From Halomonas sp. (GTDB lineage Bacteria > Pseudomonadota > Gammaproteobacteria > Pseudomonadales > Halomonadaceae): a DNA stretch of 64,000 bases. The position numbers were made by a program, and so were the translations under genes. Shown in pieces: positions 29,364 through 40,360 of this stretch. Below the pieces are notes generated by a model that saw only the letters and a program-made list of their open reading frames with translations, did no database searches and was not told where the DNA came from. The stretch covers positions 186,001-250,000 of the forward strand of contig NZ_DRFS01000008.1 of the NCBI RefSeq assembly GCF_011050415.1. The letters are read 5' to 3'. The stretch's first letter is position 1, and each line of letters starts with the position of its first letter.

Positions 29364-29591
29364 TTAACCGGCAACAACGAAAATCAGGTACATCGCAATA
29401 CCAACACCGATCATCGGAACCGCATCTAACAGACCAGCCATAATGAAGGTTTTGGTCTGCAGTTGGTCGGCTAGCTCAGGCTGACGGGCAGTATTATCTA
29501 GCAACTTACCACCCAATATGGCGAAACCGAAGCCAGTAGTCAGGGCGCTAACACTGATCATGAAGGCAGCTGCAATGTAGACGATATCCAT
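29364..29591 (-). CDS. atpE: F1Fo ATP synthase subunit c
   Basis: Proteolipid of the rotor ring: two membrane helices joined by the polar loop ARQPEL. The ion-carrying carboxylate is Asp56 in AGLLDAVPM, inside the E. coli-like context. The Gln/Glu/Ser-Thr signature of Na+-binding rings is absent, so the enzyme is probably proton-coupled even in a salt-adapted host. Length is 75 residues. Confidence 0.96.
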   Translation of the reverse strand: MDIVYIAAAFMISVSALTTGFGFAILGGKLLDNTARQPELADQLQTKTFIMAGLLDAVPMIGVGIAMYLIFVVAG

Positions 29592-29662
29592 GATGAAACT
29601 CCTAATAGTGCGTTAAGTTCAAGGGTTTAAGGTTAGGGGTTATTGCAAAACGTTGCTCTTGA

Positions 29663-30499
<837 letters not shown>

Positions 30500-30916
30500 T
30501 CAGGTTTTGGGGGTCGACCGTTCATGTACCAGCCATGGTGTTAGCCAGTGCATGAGTTGGGCCACCACATAGGCGACAAAGAAAAAAGCTGGGTTTGAAG
30601 GAGGCACTAGTACAAAAACCAGCGCAAAAAGTGCCACCGTCAAACCAAACTTACCCATTACTGCTTGATAAAAATTCAACACATTGCGTTGTTGCTGTTT
30701 GCCTCGCGACTGGCGAGTGCCGCGCCAGACGAAATACATGGACGGCAGCAAACTTATCATTCCACCTAGCCAAGCAGATAAGACCGCCTGTTGATCAGCT
30801 CGCCAGGCAGCCACGATCATGACAAGCAGGGTCATGACCATTTGAGCTTGAAATAGTCGTTTAAAATCCAAACGCCGTCGCTGGGTAATGGTAACTCTCT
30901 GCATTTGCCCAGCCAT
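30500..30916 (-). CDS. atpI: ATP synthase subunit I
   Basis: Small inner-membrane protein (138 residues, four hydrophobic segments) at the head of the operon, thought to help c-ring assembly or Mg2+ uptake. The pattern AWRADQQAVLSAWLGGMISLLPSMYF is typical of AtpI. I kept the ATG at 30916; an ATG at 30904 is also possible, and neither has a strong ribosome-binding site. The 230 bp upstream to parB probably hold the operon promoter, though no clear box was identified. Confidence 0.88.
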   Translation of the reverse strand: MAGQMQRVTITQRRRLDFKRLFQAQMVMTLLVMIVAAWRADQQAVLSAWLGGMISLLPSMYFVWRGTRQSRGKQQQRNVLNFYQAVMGKFGLTVALFALVFVLVPPSNPAFFFVAYVVAQLMHWLTPWLVHERSTPKT

Positions 30917-31148
30917 TTCCTACGTTGATTCGCGACGCTAGGATGATGTGTTGTAACGCTAGCGTGATAAATATTTTAAAAAAGATCTTTCAACACTATC
31001 TGCCACAACATTTATACAAACACCGGCGGATTATAGGGAACCGCTATCGCACCTTCAACCGAGACGCACCAATTTTGCCTACTTAGGGGTCGATTTGCGA
31101 CCAAAGAGGCAAAAAAAGCCCACTTCTTACGCTATATTGAATAGCCTG

Positions 31149-32078
31149 CTATTTAATATGCGCTAAAATGCCGTCTAACTCTTCCAGGCTTGTATAACGG
31201 ATGGTTAGCTTTCCTTTGCCTTTTTGACCGTGATCAATGGAAACCGGCGCGCCCAATAACTCACCAAGGTGAGTTTCAAGCCGGGCCACATCGGGCACTT
31301 TAGGGGGGCGACTAGGCGCCTTATCCGGTGCTTGGTTGGTTTGAACCTTTTTCACCAGCGCTTCAGTTGCCCGCACGGTCATATCGTTATTGACGACCTC
31401 GTGAGCCACCTGTCGCTGCTGGGCACTGCTTAAGGTCAGCAACGCCCGCGCATGCCCCATATCAAGATCGCCTCGTTCGAGCAGTGTTTGTACTTCTGGG
31501 TCGAGCGCCAACAGACGTAGCAAGTTGGCCACTTGAGTACGCGATTTACCCACCGCGTCAGCAATCTGCTGCTGAGTAAGTTCAAACTCTTCGCCGAGGC
31601 GCTTGAGCGCCATGGCTTCTTCAATGGCATTAAGATTTTCACGTTGAATATTTTCAATTAGCGCTAATGCCAACGCCACTTCGTCGCTTACTTCACGAAT
31701 AACGGCCGGGATGACATCCAACTCAGCAAGCTGAGCCGCCCGCCAGCGACGCTCGCCGGCAATAATTTCATAGCGATCCACGCCAATAGGACGCACCACG
31801 ATAGGCTGCATAACCCCTTGAGCACGAATAGAATCAGCTAGCTCTTCTAATGCTTCTGGCTGAATATCGCGACGCGGCTGGTATTTACCGCGGGTTAGCT
31901 GGCCTAACGGTAAACGCTCGAGGCGATCTTCAGCTACCTCATCTGCAGCAACATTAAGCGCTGCGTGGGCAAGCTCTTGTGACTTATTACTACCGGCCAC
32001 TTCTAAGCTGTCACGGCGACGGGCACCGGCTCCAATCAGGGCATCCAGTCCACGTCCCAGGGCGGGTTTACGCGTCAT
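31149..32078 (-). CDS. parB: Chromosome partitioning protein ParB
   Basis: CTP-dependent DNA clamp that loads at parS and spreads. The N-terminus KPALGRGLDALIG is the ParA-interacting segment; QPRRDIQPEALEELADSI and GERRWRAAQLA are the CTP-binding motifs (the Arg-rich GERRWRA box); the helix-turn-helix TQQQIADAVGKSRTQVANLLRLL recognises parS; the C-terminal domain dimerises. Length is 309. Three perfect parS sites lie 27-31 kb away around recF and gyrB. Confidence 0.96.
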   Translation of the reverse strand: MTRKPALGRGLDALIGAGARRRDSLEVAGSNKSQELAHAALNVAADEVAEDRLERLPLGQLTRGKYQPRRDIQPEALEELADSIRAQGVMQPIVVRPIGVDRYEIIAGERRWRAAQLAELDVIPAVIREVSDEVALALALIENIQRENLNAIEEAMALKRLGEEFELTQQQIADAVGKSRTQVANLLRLLALDPEVQTLLERGDLDMGHARALLTLSSAQQRQVAHEVVNNDMTVRATEALVKKVQTNQAPDKAPSRPPKVPDVARLETHLGELLGAPVSIDHGQKGKGKLTIRYTSLEELDGILAHIK

Positions 32079-32140
32079 TCGCTTTCCCTCATTTTTTTCA
32101 GCGCCCCTTTTTTTGAATTGAAAAGTTGAAGTGAAGAGTG

Positions 32141-32908
32141 TTAAAGAGAAAGGCGACGAATCATCTCTTTTGCTAACACACGATAGGCCTGACTCCCCCG
32201 TGAGAACCGGGCATATTGCGTCACGGGTAGTCCGTGGCTCGGCGCTTCAGCAACTTTAACGTTGCGAGGAATGGTAGTTTTTAACAGCATATCGCCAAAA
32301 TAGTCTCGCAACTGTTTGTCCACTTCTCGCGTTAGGCTAGTGCGTTTGTCATACATGGTGCGCAATATGCCTGCAATCGCTAGGTCCGGATTAACGTTTT
32401 GTTTAATCTGCTCAACGGTATCAAGCAGTGCCGATAGCCCCTCCAGCGCGTAAAATTCACACTGAAGGGGGATCAGTACGCTATCAGAAGCCGTCAGCGC
32501 GTTAACGGTGAGCATATTCAACGATGGCGGGCAGTCGATCAACACCACGTCATATTCATCAGATACCGAGGCAAGCGCGGTGGTTAAGCAGCTTTCGCTT
32601 TTGTCGCGATCCAGCAGTTCAACTTCGGCCGCGGTGAGATCTCCGTTACCCGGCAGAACGTCATACTTAACGGCTAGCTTTTTAACAATCGCTTCCGCCG
32701 CTGTTGCTTCGCCCAAGAGTACATCAAGAACACTTTTATCCAGTTCATATTTGTCGATGCCACTCCCCATGGAGGCATGACCTTGCGGGTCAAGATCCAC
32801 CAGCAGTACGCGACGGTCGAGCGCAGCGAGACTGGCCGCCAAGTTAACGGCCGAGGTGGTCTTGCCCACGCCGCCTTTTTGGTTGGTCAGGGCAATGATC
32901 TGGCTCAC
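32141..32908 (-). CDS. parA: Chromosome partitioning ATPase ParA
   Basis: Walker-type ATPase that forms the DNA-bound gradient moving ParB-parS complexes. It shows the deviant Walker A KGGVGKTTSAVNLAA, VLLVDLDPQGHASMG (A'), and VLIDCPPSLNMLTVNAL (Walker B). The start is GTG at 32908, immediately after the rsmG stop codon, so translation is coupled. Length is 255 residues. Confidence 0.96.
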   Translation of the reverse strand: MSQIIALTNQKGGVGKTTSAVNLAASLAALDRRVLLVDLDPQGHASMGSGIDKYELDKSVLDVLLGEATAAEAIVKKLAVKYDVLPGNGDLTAAEVELLDRDKSESCLTTALASVSDEYDVVLIDCPPSLNMLTVNALTASDSVLIPLQCEFYALEGLSALLDTVEQIKQNVNPDLAIAGILRTMYDKRTSLTREVDKQLRDYFGDMLLKTTIPRNVKVAEAPSHGLPVTQYARFSRGSQAYRVLAKEMIRRLSL

Positions 32909-33574
32909 TTACTCAACTCCTTCCTGGGTCAGAATCAACAACTGCCGCTGGGCGACTTCAAAAGGCACTTCCAGCAGATGACGCATGTGTAAACAGATGC
33001 CGGGGGGCAGATCGCGCAGTTCGTCGTCTGCTCCCGGGCCTTTCATGGCTAGCCACTGTCCATTGGCAGCAGGGAGCTCACGGGTTAGCGTGACAAAATC
33101 CACTAAGCTTGCAAATGCGCGGGAAATCACCTGATCAAAGGTAGCCGTCTTAAATTGCTCAACCCTCGCTTGCACAGGCGTAACATTTTGAATACCGAGT
33201 TCCATCACTGCTTGGCGTTGAAAACGCACCTTCTTGCCATTGCTGTCTAGCAGCGTTACCGCAAGCTCAGGCTTTAAAATCGCGAGAACTAAACCAGGTA
33301 AACCAGGGCCAGCTCCCACATCAAGCAGACTCGGACCTTGCACAAAAGGTAAAACAGCTGCGCTGTCCAGTACGTGACGCGACACCATATCGTCAATATC
33401 ACGTACCGCTGTGAGGTTATAAGCCCCATTCCACTTGTGCAACAGTGCCAGTAAGCCTAGCAGTTGCTCACGCTGATGTGCATCGGCGGTGATGGCGAGC
33501 TGGCTAAGTCCCTGATCCAGTCGTGTTGGTACGCTTGTAGGCAAGCTTTTCAATAGAGCAGTTAACGAACTCAT
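32909..33574 (-). CDS. rsmG: 16S rRNA (guanine527-N7)-methyltransferase RsmG
   Basis: Methylates G527 in the 530 loop of 16S rRNA; loss gives low-level streptomycin resistance in other bacteria. The SAM-binding motif is [18 protein letters not shown], preceded by [12 protein letters not shown] and followed by [16 protein letters not shown]. The ATG overlaps the mnmG stop by 4 bases (ATGA). Length is 221. Confidence 0.95.
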   Translation of the reverse strand: MSSLTALLKSLPTSVPTRLDQGLSQLAITADAHQREQLLGLLALLHKWNGAYNLTAVRDIDDMVSRHVLDSAAVLPFVQGPSLLDVGAGPGLPGLVLAILKPELAVTLLDSNGKKVRFQRQAVMELGIQNVTPVQARVEQFKTATFDQVISRAFASLVDFVTLTRELPAANGQWLAMKGPGADDELRDLPPGICLHMRHLLEVPFEVAQRQLLILTQEGVE

Positions 33575-35475
33575 CCGTTAACTACCTCTGCCGCTGCTAC
33601 CAGCCGACGCTTTTTAAGGTGAACCAGCAAAATCGATACAGCGGCTGGGGTGACCCCTGAAATACGTGCGGCGTGGGCAAGCGTTTCCGGGCGCGCTTCG
33701 GCAAGCTTTTGACGAATCTCGTTAGATAAGCCTTCCACTTTTAAATAGTCCAACTCTGCGGGCAGTGGCGTTGCTTCATGGCGCTTGAGCTTATCGATCT
33801 CATCCTGTTGACGATCAATGTAGCCTTGATACTTGGCTTGAATTTGCACCTGTTCAGCAACCGCTTCATCGGTCACTAGCGTGCCTTCAATACCTGGCAA
33901 GTTGGCTAGATCGTTATAGCTTAACTCTGGACGCTTGAGCAGATCACTTAAACAATATTCCCTTGATAGCGGAGCACCGGTTTTTTCCGCCACTTTTTCA
34001 GCGGCAGGGCTGCCTGGTTGAACCCAGAGGGTGGCTAGTCGCGCGGTTTCCTGCTCGATAGCATCCCGTTTCTTACTAAATGCTGCCCAGCGAGTGTCGT
34101 TAACAAGCCCTAAATCCCGACCCTTTTCGGTCAAGCGTAAATCAGCGTTGTCTTCACGCAGTAATAAGCGATATTCGGCCCGGGAGGTAAACATCCGGTA
34201 GGGCTCTTTGGTGCCCATGGTAATCAGGTCGTCGACCAGTACACCGAGATAGGCTTCATCGCGGCGTGGGTACCATGCTTCCAGATCCTGGGCACGACGG
34301 GCAGCATTCAACCCCGCCAACAATCCTTGAGCACCCGCTTCTTCGTAGCCAGTCGTACCGTTGATCTGACCGGCGAAAAACAGGTTGTGGATAAATTTAG
34401 TTTCCAGGGAGTGTTTTAAGTCTCGTGGATCAAAAAAGTCATACTCAATGGCATAGCCCGGCCGGGTGATATGAGCATTTTCCAAGCCTTTGATCGAACG
34501 CACAACCTGAATCTGCACATCAAACGGCAGTGAGGTTGAAATACCGTTGGGGTAGAGCTCGTGGGTATCCAAGCCTTCGGGCTCGATAAATACCTGGTGG
34601 CTCGATTTATCGGCAAAGCGATGCACTTTATCTTCAATTGACGGGCAATAACGCGGGCCCACCCCTTCGATCACTCCTGAATACATCGGCGAGCGGTCAA
34701 GGTTCGCCAGGATCAAATCATGGGTCTGCTGATTGGTGTGAGCAATATGGCAGCTTACTTGCTGTGGATGCATTTCCCGTGAGCCTAGGTAGGACATTAC
34801 CGGCGTTGGCGTATCACCTGGCTGCTCTTCCAACTGAGAAAAGTCGACGGTTTTAGCATCAATCCTTGGCGGTGTTCCGGTTTTTAAGCGATCAACGCGA
34901 AACGGCAAGGCTCTTAAGCGTTCGGCCAGGGCATTAGAAGGCGGATCGCCTGCTCGCCCGCCTTTGCTTTGATCCAATCCAATGTGAATCACACCACCTA
35001 AGAATGTACCCGTGCAGAGCACAACACTCTGGGCATGGAAGCGAATACCCGTTTCAGTCACTACGCCACGAACGGTTTGGTTGTCCACAATCAGATCACC
35101 AGCAGCCTGCTGGAAAATCGTCAAGTTGGGCTGGTTTTCCAGCATTCCACGGATAGCCGCTTTGTAACGAATACGGTCAGCCTGGGCTCGGGTTGCCCGA
35201 ACGGCAGGGCCTTTACGGGCATTGAGCACGCGGAACTGGATGCCACCTAAATCTGTAGCAAGCCCCATGGCGCCGCCCAACGCATCAATTTCCTTGACCA
35301 AATGGCTTTTGCCAATACCACCAATCGCAGGATTACACGACATTTGGCCAAGGGTTTCGATGTTGTGGGTGAGCAGTAGGGTCTGACAGCCCATGCGAGC
35401 AGAGGCCAGTGCGGCTTCAGTTCCCGCATGGCCACCGCCGATGACAATCACGTCAAAGCGGTCGGGGTAATTCAA
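33571..35475 (-). CDS. mnmG: tRNA uridine-5-carboxymethylaminomethyl(34) synthesis protein MnmG
   Basis: FAD enzyme that, with MnmE, modifies the wobble uridine of several tRNAs. The N-terminus [20 protein letters not shown] is the FAD-binding Rossmann motif; [23 protein letters not shown] and [17 protein letters not shown] are family signatures; the C-terminal helical domain binds MnmE. I chose a TTG start at 35475 with GAGGTG just upstream: it gives 634 residues, near E. coli (629), while the longer frame adds 43 non-conserved residues. MnmE is 17 kb away rather than adjacent. Confidence 0.95.
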   Translation of the reverse strand: MNYPDRFDVIVIGGGHAGTEAALASARMGCQTLLLTHNIETLGQMSCNPAIGGIGKSHLVKEIDALGGAMGLATDLGGIQFRVLNARKGPAVRATRAQADRIRYKAAIRGMLENQPNLTIFQQAAGDLIVDNQTVRGVVTETGIRFHAQSVVLCTGTFLGGVIHIGLDQSKGGRAGDPPSNALAERLRALPFRVDRLKTGTPPRIDAKTVDFSQLEEQPGDTPTPVMSYLGSREMHPQQVSCHIAHTNQQTHDLILANLDRSPMYSGVIEGVGPRYCPSIEDKVHRFADKSSHQVFIEPEGLDTHELYPNGISTSLPFDVQIQVVRSIKGLENAHITRPGYAIEYDFFDPRDLKHSLETKFIHNLFFAGQINGTTGYEEAGAQGLLAGLNAARRAQDLEAWYPRRDEAYLGVLVDDLITMGTKEPYRMFTSRAEYRLLLREDNADLRLTEKGRDLGLVNDTRWAAFSKKRDAIEQETARLATLWVQPGSPAAEKVAEKTGAPLSREYCLSDLLKRPELSYNDLANLPGIEGTLVTDEAVAEQVQIQAKYQGYIDRQQDEIDKLKRHEATPLPAELDYLKVEGLSNEIRQKLAEARPETLAHAARISGVTPAAVSILLVHLKKRRLVAAAEVVNG

Positions 35476-35596
35476 GAGACACCTCGTCTTGTGCCATAGG
35501 GCACGAATGATGTGAACCGGTGCTGTCCGTTTCAGATAGGAGCACCTTAGATCAATGAGGCGGCAAGTATAAACCCCCTGTGGGTAACCGTCAGGT

Positions 35597-35977
35597 TTTT
35601 CCACACCTCGAAGGGATCATCAGCCTCTATTAATAACAACATAAATATAAAATAAGAGAAGTTCTGTAAATGTTGTAACTACTAGTGTGGACAAATTCTG
35701 TGCATAAGCTATTTATTCTTCTTTTTATCAGATAGTTACGCTGTTGATTTCTACATGTTTGAAGAGCGTACTATCTGGGCGGAAAGGGTGTTAAGCCTGT
35801 GGATGAAATAGCGCCTTATCCACAGTCACAACTAAGCACTGCTTATCCACCGCTCAGTACCTGAGTTGTTACCGCACCTGTGAACAACCTCATGTTGATG
35901 TGGAGCTAATGCTAAGAGACGCTGATAGTAGGCCTTGTAGACGATAGGGAACGAAACAGAAAAATATTTTATCCACA
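35597..35977. other. DnaA-box cluster upstream of mnmG: candidate replication origin
   Basis: The 595-bp gap between mnmG and glnQ has perfect DnaA boxes at 35816-35824 and 35969-35977 (TTATCCACA) and at 35699-35707 (TGTGCATAA, the TTATNCACA class). One-mismatch boxes lie at 35597-35605, 35686-35694, 35798-35806 and 35843-35851. An AT-rich tract at about 35625-35662 could be an unwinding element. In E. coli the origin is also next to mnmG. A second cluster lies upstream of dnaA, so either or both may be used. Confidence 0.55.
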
Positions 35978-35987
35978 GGCAAAAAAA

Positions 35988-36008
35988 AGCCTGTCACGTG
36001 GACAGGCT
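35988..36008 (-). terminator. Rho-independent terminator of the glnHPQ-like operon
   Basis: An 8-bp stem AGCCTGTC (35988-35995) with 36001-36008 and a 5-base loop is followed on the minus strand by eight T, 62 bp after the ABC ATPase stop codon. Confidence 0.8.
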
Positions 36009-36070
36009 GATAAAAAAGCGTCATTTGGTGCAAAAAAGTGGCTCTTTTAATATGAAATTGACTGCTTTAA

Positions 36071-36853
36071 TTAGTGCTTAAGGACGCGGGCAAGGAATGA
36101 CTGAGTGCGTTCATGTTGGGGCGAATCGAACAAGGTTTCAGGAGCCCCCTGTTCAGTAATTTCGCCTTTATGGATAAAAATAACCCGGTCAGCGACTTCA
36201 CGGGCAAAGCCCATTTCATGAGTGACAATCACCATCGTCATGCCTTCTTTGGCAAGTTCGCGCATCGCATCCAGTACTTCGCCGATCATTTCCGGGTCAA
36301 GCGCCGAGGTAGGCTCATCAAACAGCATCAGGCGCGGTTCCATTGCCAATGCACGTGCCAGCGCTACCCGCTGTTGTTGACCGCCTGAGAGCTGGCTTGG
36401 GTACTTGTCGGCTTGATCCGCGATACCCACGCGATCCAATAGACGTTCAGCGGTGTTTACCGCGTCAGCACGATTCAAACCACGTACTTTCATCGGTGCC
36501 AGGGTGACGTTGTCGATAACGCTTAAGTGGGGAAAGAGGTTGAACTGTTGGAACACCATGCCGACTTCGGTACGGATGGTTTGTAGTGCCTTGGTGCTCT
36601 TGCCGTGGGGTAACAGTTCATTGCCGTCAACGACCAAGCTACCTGCTTGAAACTCTTCCAAGCCGTTAATACAGCGAATCAGCGTCGATTTACCCGAACC
36701 GCTGGCACCGATAATGACGACCACTTCGCCGGGGATAATTTCTAAATCAATACCATTGAGTACGTGCAGAGCGCCAAAGTGTTTATTGAGCTGCTGCATA
36801 CGCACAATGGGTTGCGTTGCGTTGTTCATTGTCCCGCTCATTGTCTCGCTCAT
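36071..36853 (-). CDS. Polar amino acid ABC transporter, ATP-binding protein (GlnQ-like)
   Basis: Cytoplasmic ATPase of an amino acid importer. Walker [19 protein letters not shown], the Q-loop [10 protein letters not shown], the ABC signature [17 protein letters not shown], Walker [14 protein letters not shown] and the H-switch VIVTHEMGF are all present in 260 residues. The first codons hold three near-identical 12-base units each starting ATG ([12 protein letters not shown]), so the actual start is one of three; I kept the outermost, which has AAGGA upstream. It lies 11 bp after the permease gene. Confidence 0.93.
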   Translation of the reverse strand: MSETMSGTMNNATQPIVRMQQLNKHFGALHVLNGIDLEIIPGEVVVIIGASGSGKSTLIRCINGLEEFQAGSLVVDGNELLPHGKSTKALQTIRTEVGMVFQQFNLFPHLSVIDNVTLAPMKVRGLNRADAVNTAERLLDRVGIADQADKYPSQLSGGQQQRVALARALAMEPRLMLFDEPTSALDPEMIGEVLDAMRELAKEGMTMVIVTHEMGFAREVADRVIFIHKGEITEQGAPETLFDSPQHERTQSFLARVLKH

Positions 36854-36864
36854 TGTGCGTTTCC

Positions 36865-37536
36865 TTATTGTCCTACCAGGCCTCTACGCTCAAGTTGGCG
36901 TAGCAGGATTGAGAGCGTCCAGGTGATCGCGAGATACATAAGTGCGACCATAAAGTAGACCTCAAGGGCGGTGAAGGTGGTGGCGATATAAATTTGCCCC
37001 TGACGCACCAATTCACCGACGCCAATCACTGAGAAGAGTGAGGTGTCTTTGATGCTGATAATGCCTTGGTTACCGAGTGACGGAATCATGCGGCGGAAGG
37101 CTTGAGGCCAAATCACATAGCGAAATGCCTGGGGACGAGAAAGCCCTAGTGAAAGTGACGCTTCACGCTGACCGCGCTCAATAGACTGAACACCGCCTCG
37201 TACGATTTCAGAGATATAAGCCCCTGAGTTAACGGCAATGGCGGCGATACCGGCAACAAGCGCATTAATCGGGCTGCCCAGTAGTTGGGGTAAACCGTAA
37301 AAAATAAACAACACCTGGACGAGGATAGGCGTGCCGCGAAACACTTCGATGTAAAAAATGGCCGGCCAGCGTAGCCAGCGCACCCGGCTAATACGTAACA
37401 AACCAAAGAAAATACCGATGAAAAAACCGATGGCGAGGCCACCAAACGAGATAAGCAGCGTCCAGGGAATCCCCGGTAGCAGATAGGGAATAGACCCAAA
37501 CGCTGCCGCCCAATCAAACTGGAAATTGACGTCCAC
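36865..37536 (-). CDS. Polar amino acid ABC transporter, permease (HisM/GlnP-like)
   Basis: Inner-membrane permease with about five hydrophobic segments. The family signatures are [21 protein letters not shown]-type [24 protein letters not shown] (the EAA loop that docks on the ATPase) and [24 protein letters not shown] chose GTG at 37536, which has CAGGAG 7 bases upstream and gives 223 residues, over the longer frame from 37587. Confidence 0.92.
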   Translation of the reverse strand: MDVNFQFDWAAAFGSIPYLLPGIPWTLLISFGGLAIGFFIGIFFGLLRISRVRWLRWPAIFYIEVFRGTPILVQVLFIFYGLPQLLGSPINALVAGIAAIAVNSGAYISEIVRGGVQSIERGQREASLSLGLSRPQAFRYVIWPQAFRRMIPSLGNQGIISIKDTSLFSVIGVGELVRQGQIYIATTFTALEVYFMVALMYLAITWTLSILLRQLERRGLVGQ

Positions 37537-37587
37537 GCATAGACTCCTGAAGCAAAAAAGCAGATGACAGATACATTGGAAACGCAT

Positions 37588-37618
37588 CAGGGCCGGGGGT
37601 TGTGGCCACCCGGCCCTG
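37588..37618 (-). promoter_or_regulatory. Intergenic hairpin between binding-protein and permease genes
   Basis: CAGGGCCGGG (37588-37597) pairs with CCCGGCCCTG (37609-37618), an all-GC-rich 10-bp stem with no U-tract. Such hairpins after a binding-protein gene usually protect its mRNA or partly attenuate the downstream genes, keeping the binding protein in excess. The effect is inferred. Confidence 0.55.
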
Positions 37619-37651
37619 TCATGACGTTACGCTATTGGTAAGTGTTTACAC

Positions 37652-38428
37652 TCACTCTTCGCTAGGTGCTTCACCAAACCACTTTTCGTAGATTTCGTCG
37701 TAGGTACCATCTTCTTTCATAGCAGCAAGCGCTTCATTAGTAGGTTCTACCCACTGGCTGCCTTTGTGGAAAACGATGCCGTACTGTTGGCCTTCATATA
37801 GCGGGCCCACAACTTTGGTGCGCCCTTCGCCACGGGTTTGGGCAAAATAGGCAACGTTAGGAGCATCGTAGAACACGGCGTCGACATTGCGACCCAGCAG
37901 TGCCATGTACATGTCGCTCATGGCAGGATAAGGCGTGATATCTGCATCATCACCCAACTCTTCTTGCAGGAAGTCGTAGCTGGTGGAACCTATGCGCGTG
38001 GCAATGGAAAGCCCGGCCAAGTCTTCGATGGATTCAACGTCATCGTTGTCGGCGCGCACAATAATCTGCAGGCCTGAGTCGTAGTAGGGGTCTGAGAAGT
38101 CGACGATCTCAGCACGCTCAGCAGTAATGGTCGTACCGGCAATGGCGATCTCTTGGCTGCCGGTTTGCACGGCAGGAATAATGCCGGCAAATTCCATTGT
38201 CGTGAGGTTAACTTCGAAGCCAGCACGTTCGGCAACTTCGTTAATAATATCCATATCGAAGCCGATCATTTCACCGGTTTCTGGATCCATCATCTCGAAG
38301 GGCACAAAGCTTGGGTCAGTGGCCACGTTAACCGTAGGCAATTCAGCCATGGCTGCGGTAGCGCTGCCCAATCCCAGTGCGAGAGCCAGCGTGGTTTTGG
38401 TTAGACTGAGTGGTAGTACTGCTTTCAT
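37652..38428 (-). CDS. Polar amino acid ABC transporter, periplasmic binding protein
   Basis: A signal peptide (KAVLPLSLTKTTLALALGLG, cut near AMAE) precedes a class II periplasmic binding fold: VNVATDPSFVPFEMMDPETG, GFDMDIINEVAERAG and IAIAGTTITAERAEIVDFSDPYYDSG are typical of glutamine/His/Arg binding proteins. The 258-residue length fits. The specific amino acid cannot be decided from sequence alone. First gene of the three-gene operon. Confidence 0.92.
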   Translation of the reverse strand: MKAVLPLSLTKTTLALALGLGSATAAMAELPTVNVATDPSFVPFEMMDPETGEMIGFDMDIINEVAERAGFEVNLTTMEFAGIIPAVQTGSQEIAIAGTTITAERAEIVDFSDPYYDSGLQIIVRADNDDVESIEDLAGLSIATRIGSTSYDFLQEELGDDADITPYPAMSDMYMALLGRNVDAVFYDAPNVAYFAQTRGEGRTKVVGPLYEGQQYGIVFHKGSQWVEPTNEALAAMKEDGTYDEIYEKWFGEAPSEE

Positions 38429-38576
38429 AAGTTTCCCCGTGCTTTATGTGGCATGTCGCGAGTTTTAAAGCGATTTACATCGTTTAAAAGCGCTTTTAAG
38501 CCGTTATTGACCTATCAACCTTGGCGAGAAACCGGCAAGGCGTCAAGTCACGGGGAGTGTTGAGAGTTAACGCTGA

Positions 38577-38930
38577 TTAGACCATGAAGGAAGCGCCGCA
38601 CCCGCAGGTAGTGGTGGCATTGGGGTTTTGCACGCGAAAACGTGCGCCTGCCAGCCCTTCTTCGTAGTCAACGGTAGAGCCTACCAAATATTGGTAAGAG
38701 AGCGGATCTACGACTAATGCAGCCTTACCAAATTCAATAACGGTGTCATCGTCGGCGACGTTTTCTGCAAAGTCGAAACCGTACTGAAAACCGGAACAGC
38801 CGCCACCGGTCACGTAGACCCGTAGTTTTAAGGATGGATTCTTCTCTTCTGCCATCAGTGCATCAATACGTTTGCGTGCGCTATCAGACAGCAGTAGTGG
38901 GGTCGGAACAAAGGCTTCTGCACCGCTCAT
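38577..38930 (-). CDS. erpA: Iron-sulfur cluster insertion protein ErpA
   Basis: A-type Fe-S carrier that delivers clusters to apo-enzymes, including those of isoprenoid synthesis. Three conserved cysteines are visible: one in [13 protein letters not shown] and two in TTCGCGASF at the C-terminus. Length 117 and the N-terminal acidic/hydrophobic stretch match ErpA rather than IscA. GGGAGG precedes the ATG. Monocistronic between argC and the ABC operon. Confidence 0.95.
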   Translation of the reverse strand: MSGAEAFVPTPLLLSDSARKRIDALMAEEKNPSLKLRVYVTGGGCSGFQYGFDFAENVADDDTVIEFGKAALVVDPLSYQYLVGSTVDYEEGLAGARFRVQNPNATTTCGCGASFMV

Positions 38931-39145
38931 GGGTACCTCCCGCGAGCTTTAAGAACGAATAAATCGGCATTGGGGGGTGATTATGGGTAATTCCCAGCAA
39001 ATTGGTCAACTATTGTGTTGATATATCAAGCAGAGAACGGCTCGCCGAGGAGGCGCTGTAGCCCCGTCCCTGGGCGCTAAATTGACGTCCTGTCAAATGA
39101 CCTCCTGTCTGAGCTGGCCTCTGCCTACTGGCTTTGGTGAGGTGT

Positions 39146-40180
39146 TTAAGGCATTAGCGCAGGGGCGGTCAGTCCGGTGTTCTCGTCAAAGCCGAACATT
39201 AGGTTGAGGTTTTGGATCGCCTGACCCGAGGCACCTTTGACCAAGTTATCAATCACCGACAGTACTACGACGGTATTGCCATTGCCGGGGCGGTGAACCG
39301 CTAAACGGCAGGTGTTGATACCTTTGACACTGCGTGTTTCAGGGTGGCTGCCTGCGGGCATTACATCAACAAACGGTTCGTTGGCGTAGCGCTGCTCAAA
39401 CAGTGCTTGAAGATCGCCCGGTTCAGCGGTTATCTGGCCGTAAAGGGTGGCGTGTATTCCCCGAATCATTGGTGTGAGGTGAGGCACAAACGTCAAGCCT
39501 ATCGGAGCATGCAGGATATCTCTAAGCCCTTGGCTAATTTCCGGTAGGTGCCGGTGGCCACCGGCACCATAGGCTTTCATCGACTCGCTGGCTTCAGCGA
39601 GCAGTGATCCCACTTTGGCCCCGCGGCCTGCCCCAGTAACGCCTGATTTGCAGTCGGCGATCAGTTGGCTTGGATTAATCAAGCCCGCTTCCAATAGCGG
39701 TAGATAACCGAGTTGGACAGCGGTGGGATAGCACCCAGGCACAGCAATTAAACGTGCGTTTTTGATCTTTTCACGGTGCATTTCCGGTAAACCGTAAACG
39801 GCTTCTTCCAGTAATTGTGGCGCTCCATGGGGCTGGTCGTACCAGCGGCTCCACTCATCGGCATCGCGCAACCGGAAGTCTGCTGATAGGTCAATAACCC
39901 GCGTACCGTTGTCGAGCAGTTCTCCTGCAAGTGCGTGGGCAACACCATGGGGGGTGGCGAAAAAAACCGCATCCATGGCGCCAAGCTGTTTGGCATCCGG
40001 CTCGCTAAACGCCAGGGAGTCGTAATGGCCACGCAGGTTGGGATACATATCGCACACTTTCACGCCTGTTTCCGAGCGGGAAGTAATCGCTGTTACGTGA
40101 ACGTGTGGGTGCTGGGCGAGTAGCCGTAGTAATTCAACGCCGGTATACCCGGTACCACCAACAATGCCGACCTTAATCAC
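39146..40180 (-). CDS. argC: N-acetyl-gamma-glutamyl-phosphate reductase
   Basis: NADPH-dependent third step of arginine synthesis. The Rossmann motif [17 protein letters not shown] opens the protein and the catalytic Cys150 lies in [25 protein letters not shown] and [15 protein letters not shown] are further signatures. Start is GTG at 40180. Length 344 is normal. It runs opposite to the chloride-channel gene; the 180 bp between them probably holds both promoters. Confidence 0.95.
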   Translation of the reverse strand: MIKVGIVGGTGYTGVELLRLLAQHPHVHVTAITSRSETGVKVCDMYPNLRGHYDSLAFSEPDAKQLGAMDAVFFATPHGVAHALAGELLDNGTRVIDLSADFRLRDADEWSRWYDQPHGAPQLLEEAVYGLPEMHREKIKNARLIAVPGCYPTAVQLGYLPLLEAGLINPSQLIADCKSGVTGAGRGAKVGSLLAEASESMKAYGAGGHRHLPEISQGLRDILHAPIGLTFVPHLTPMIRGIHATLYGQITAEPGDLQALFEQRYANEPFVDVMPAGSHPETRSVKGINTCRLAVHRPGNGNTVVVLSVIDNLVKGASGQAIQNLNLMFGFDENTGLTAPALMP

Positions 40181-40360
40181 AAATCACTCCTTGCGGGTTG
40201 CGCAGAACGGTTTTTAAAACAGCTTTTAGAATAATTTTCAAAATAGAAGAGATGACAACAGCCTAAGCAGATTGCTGCGGGCTGTCGAAGCGTATCGGGC
40301 TATGATACACAAGAGCATGGAAACACAAGAATACTAGAACTAATAACAAGGAAGGTCGTC

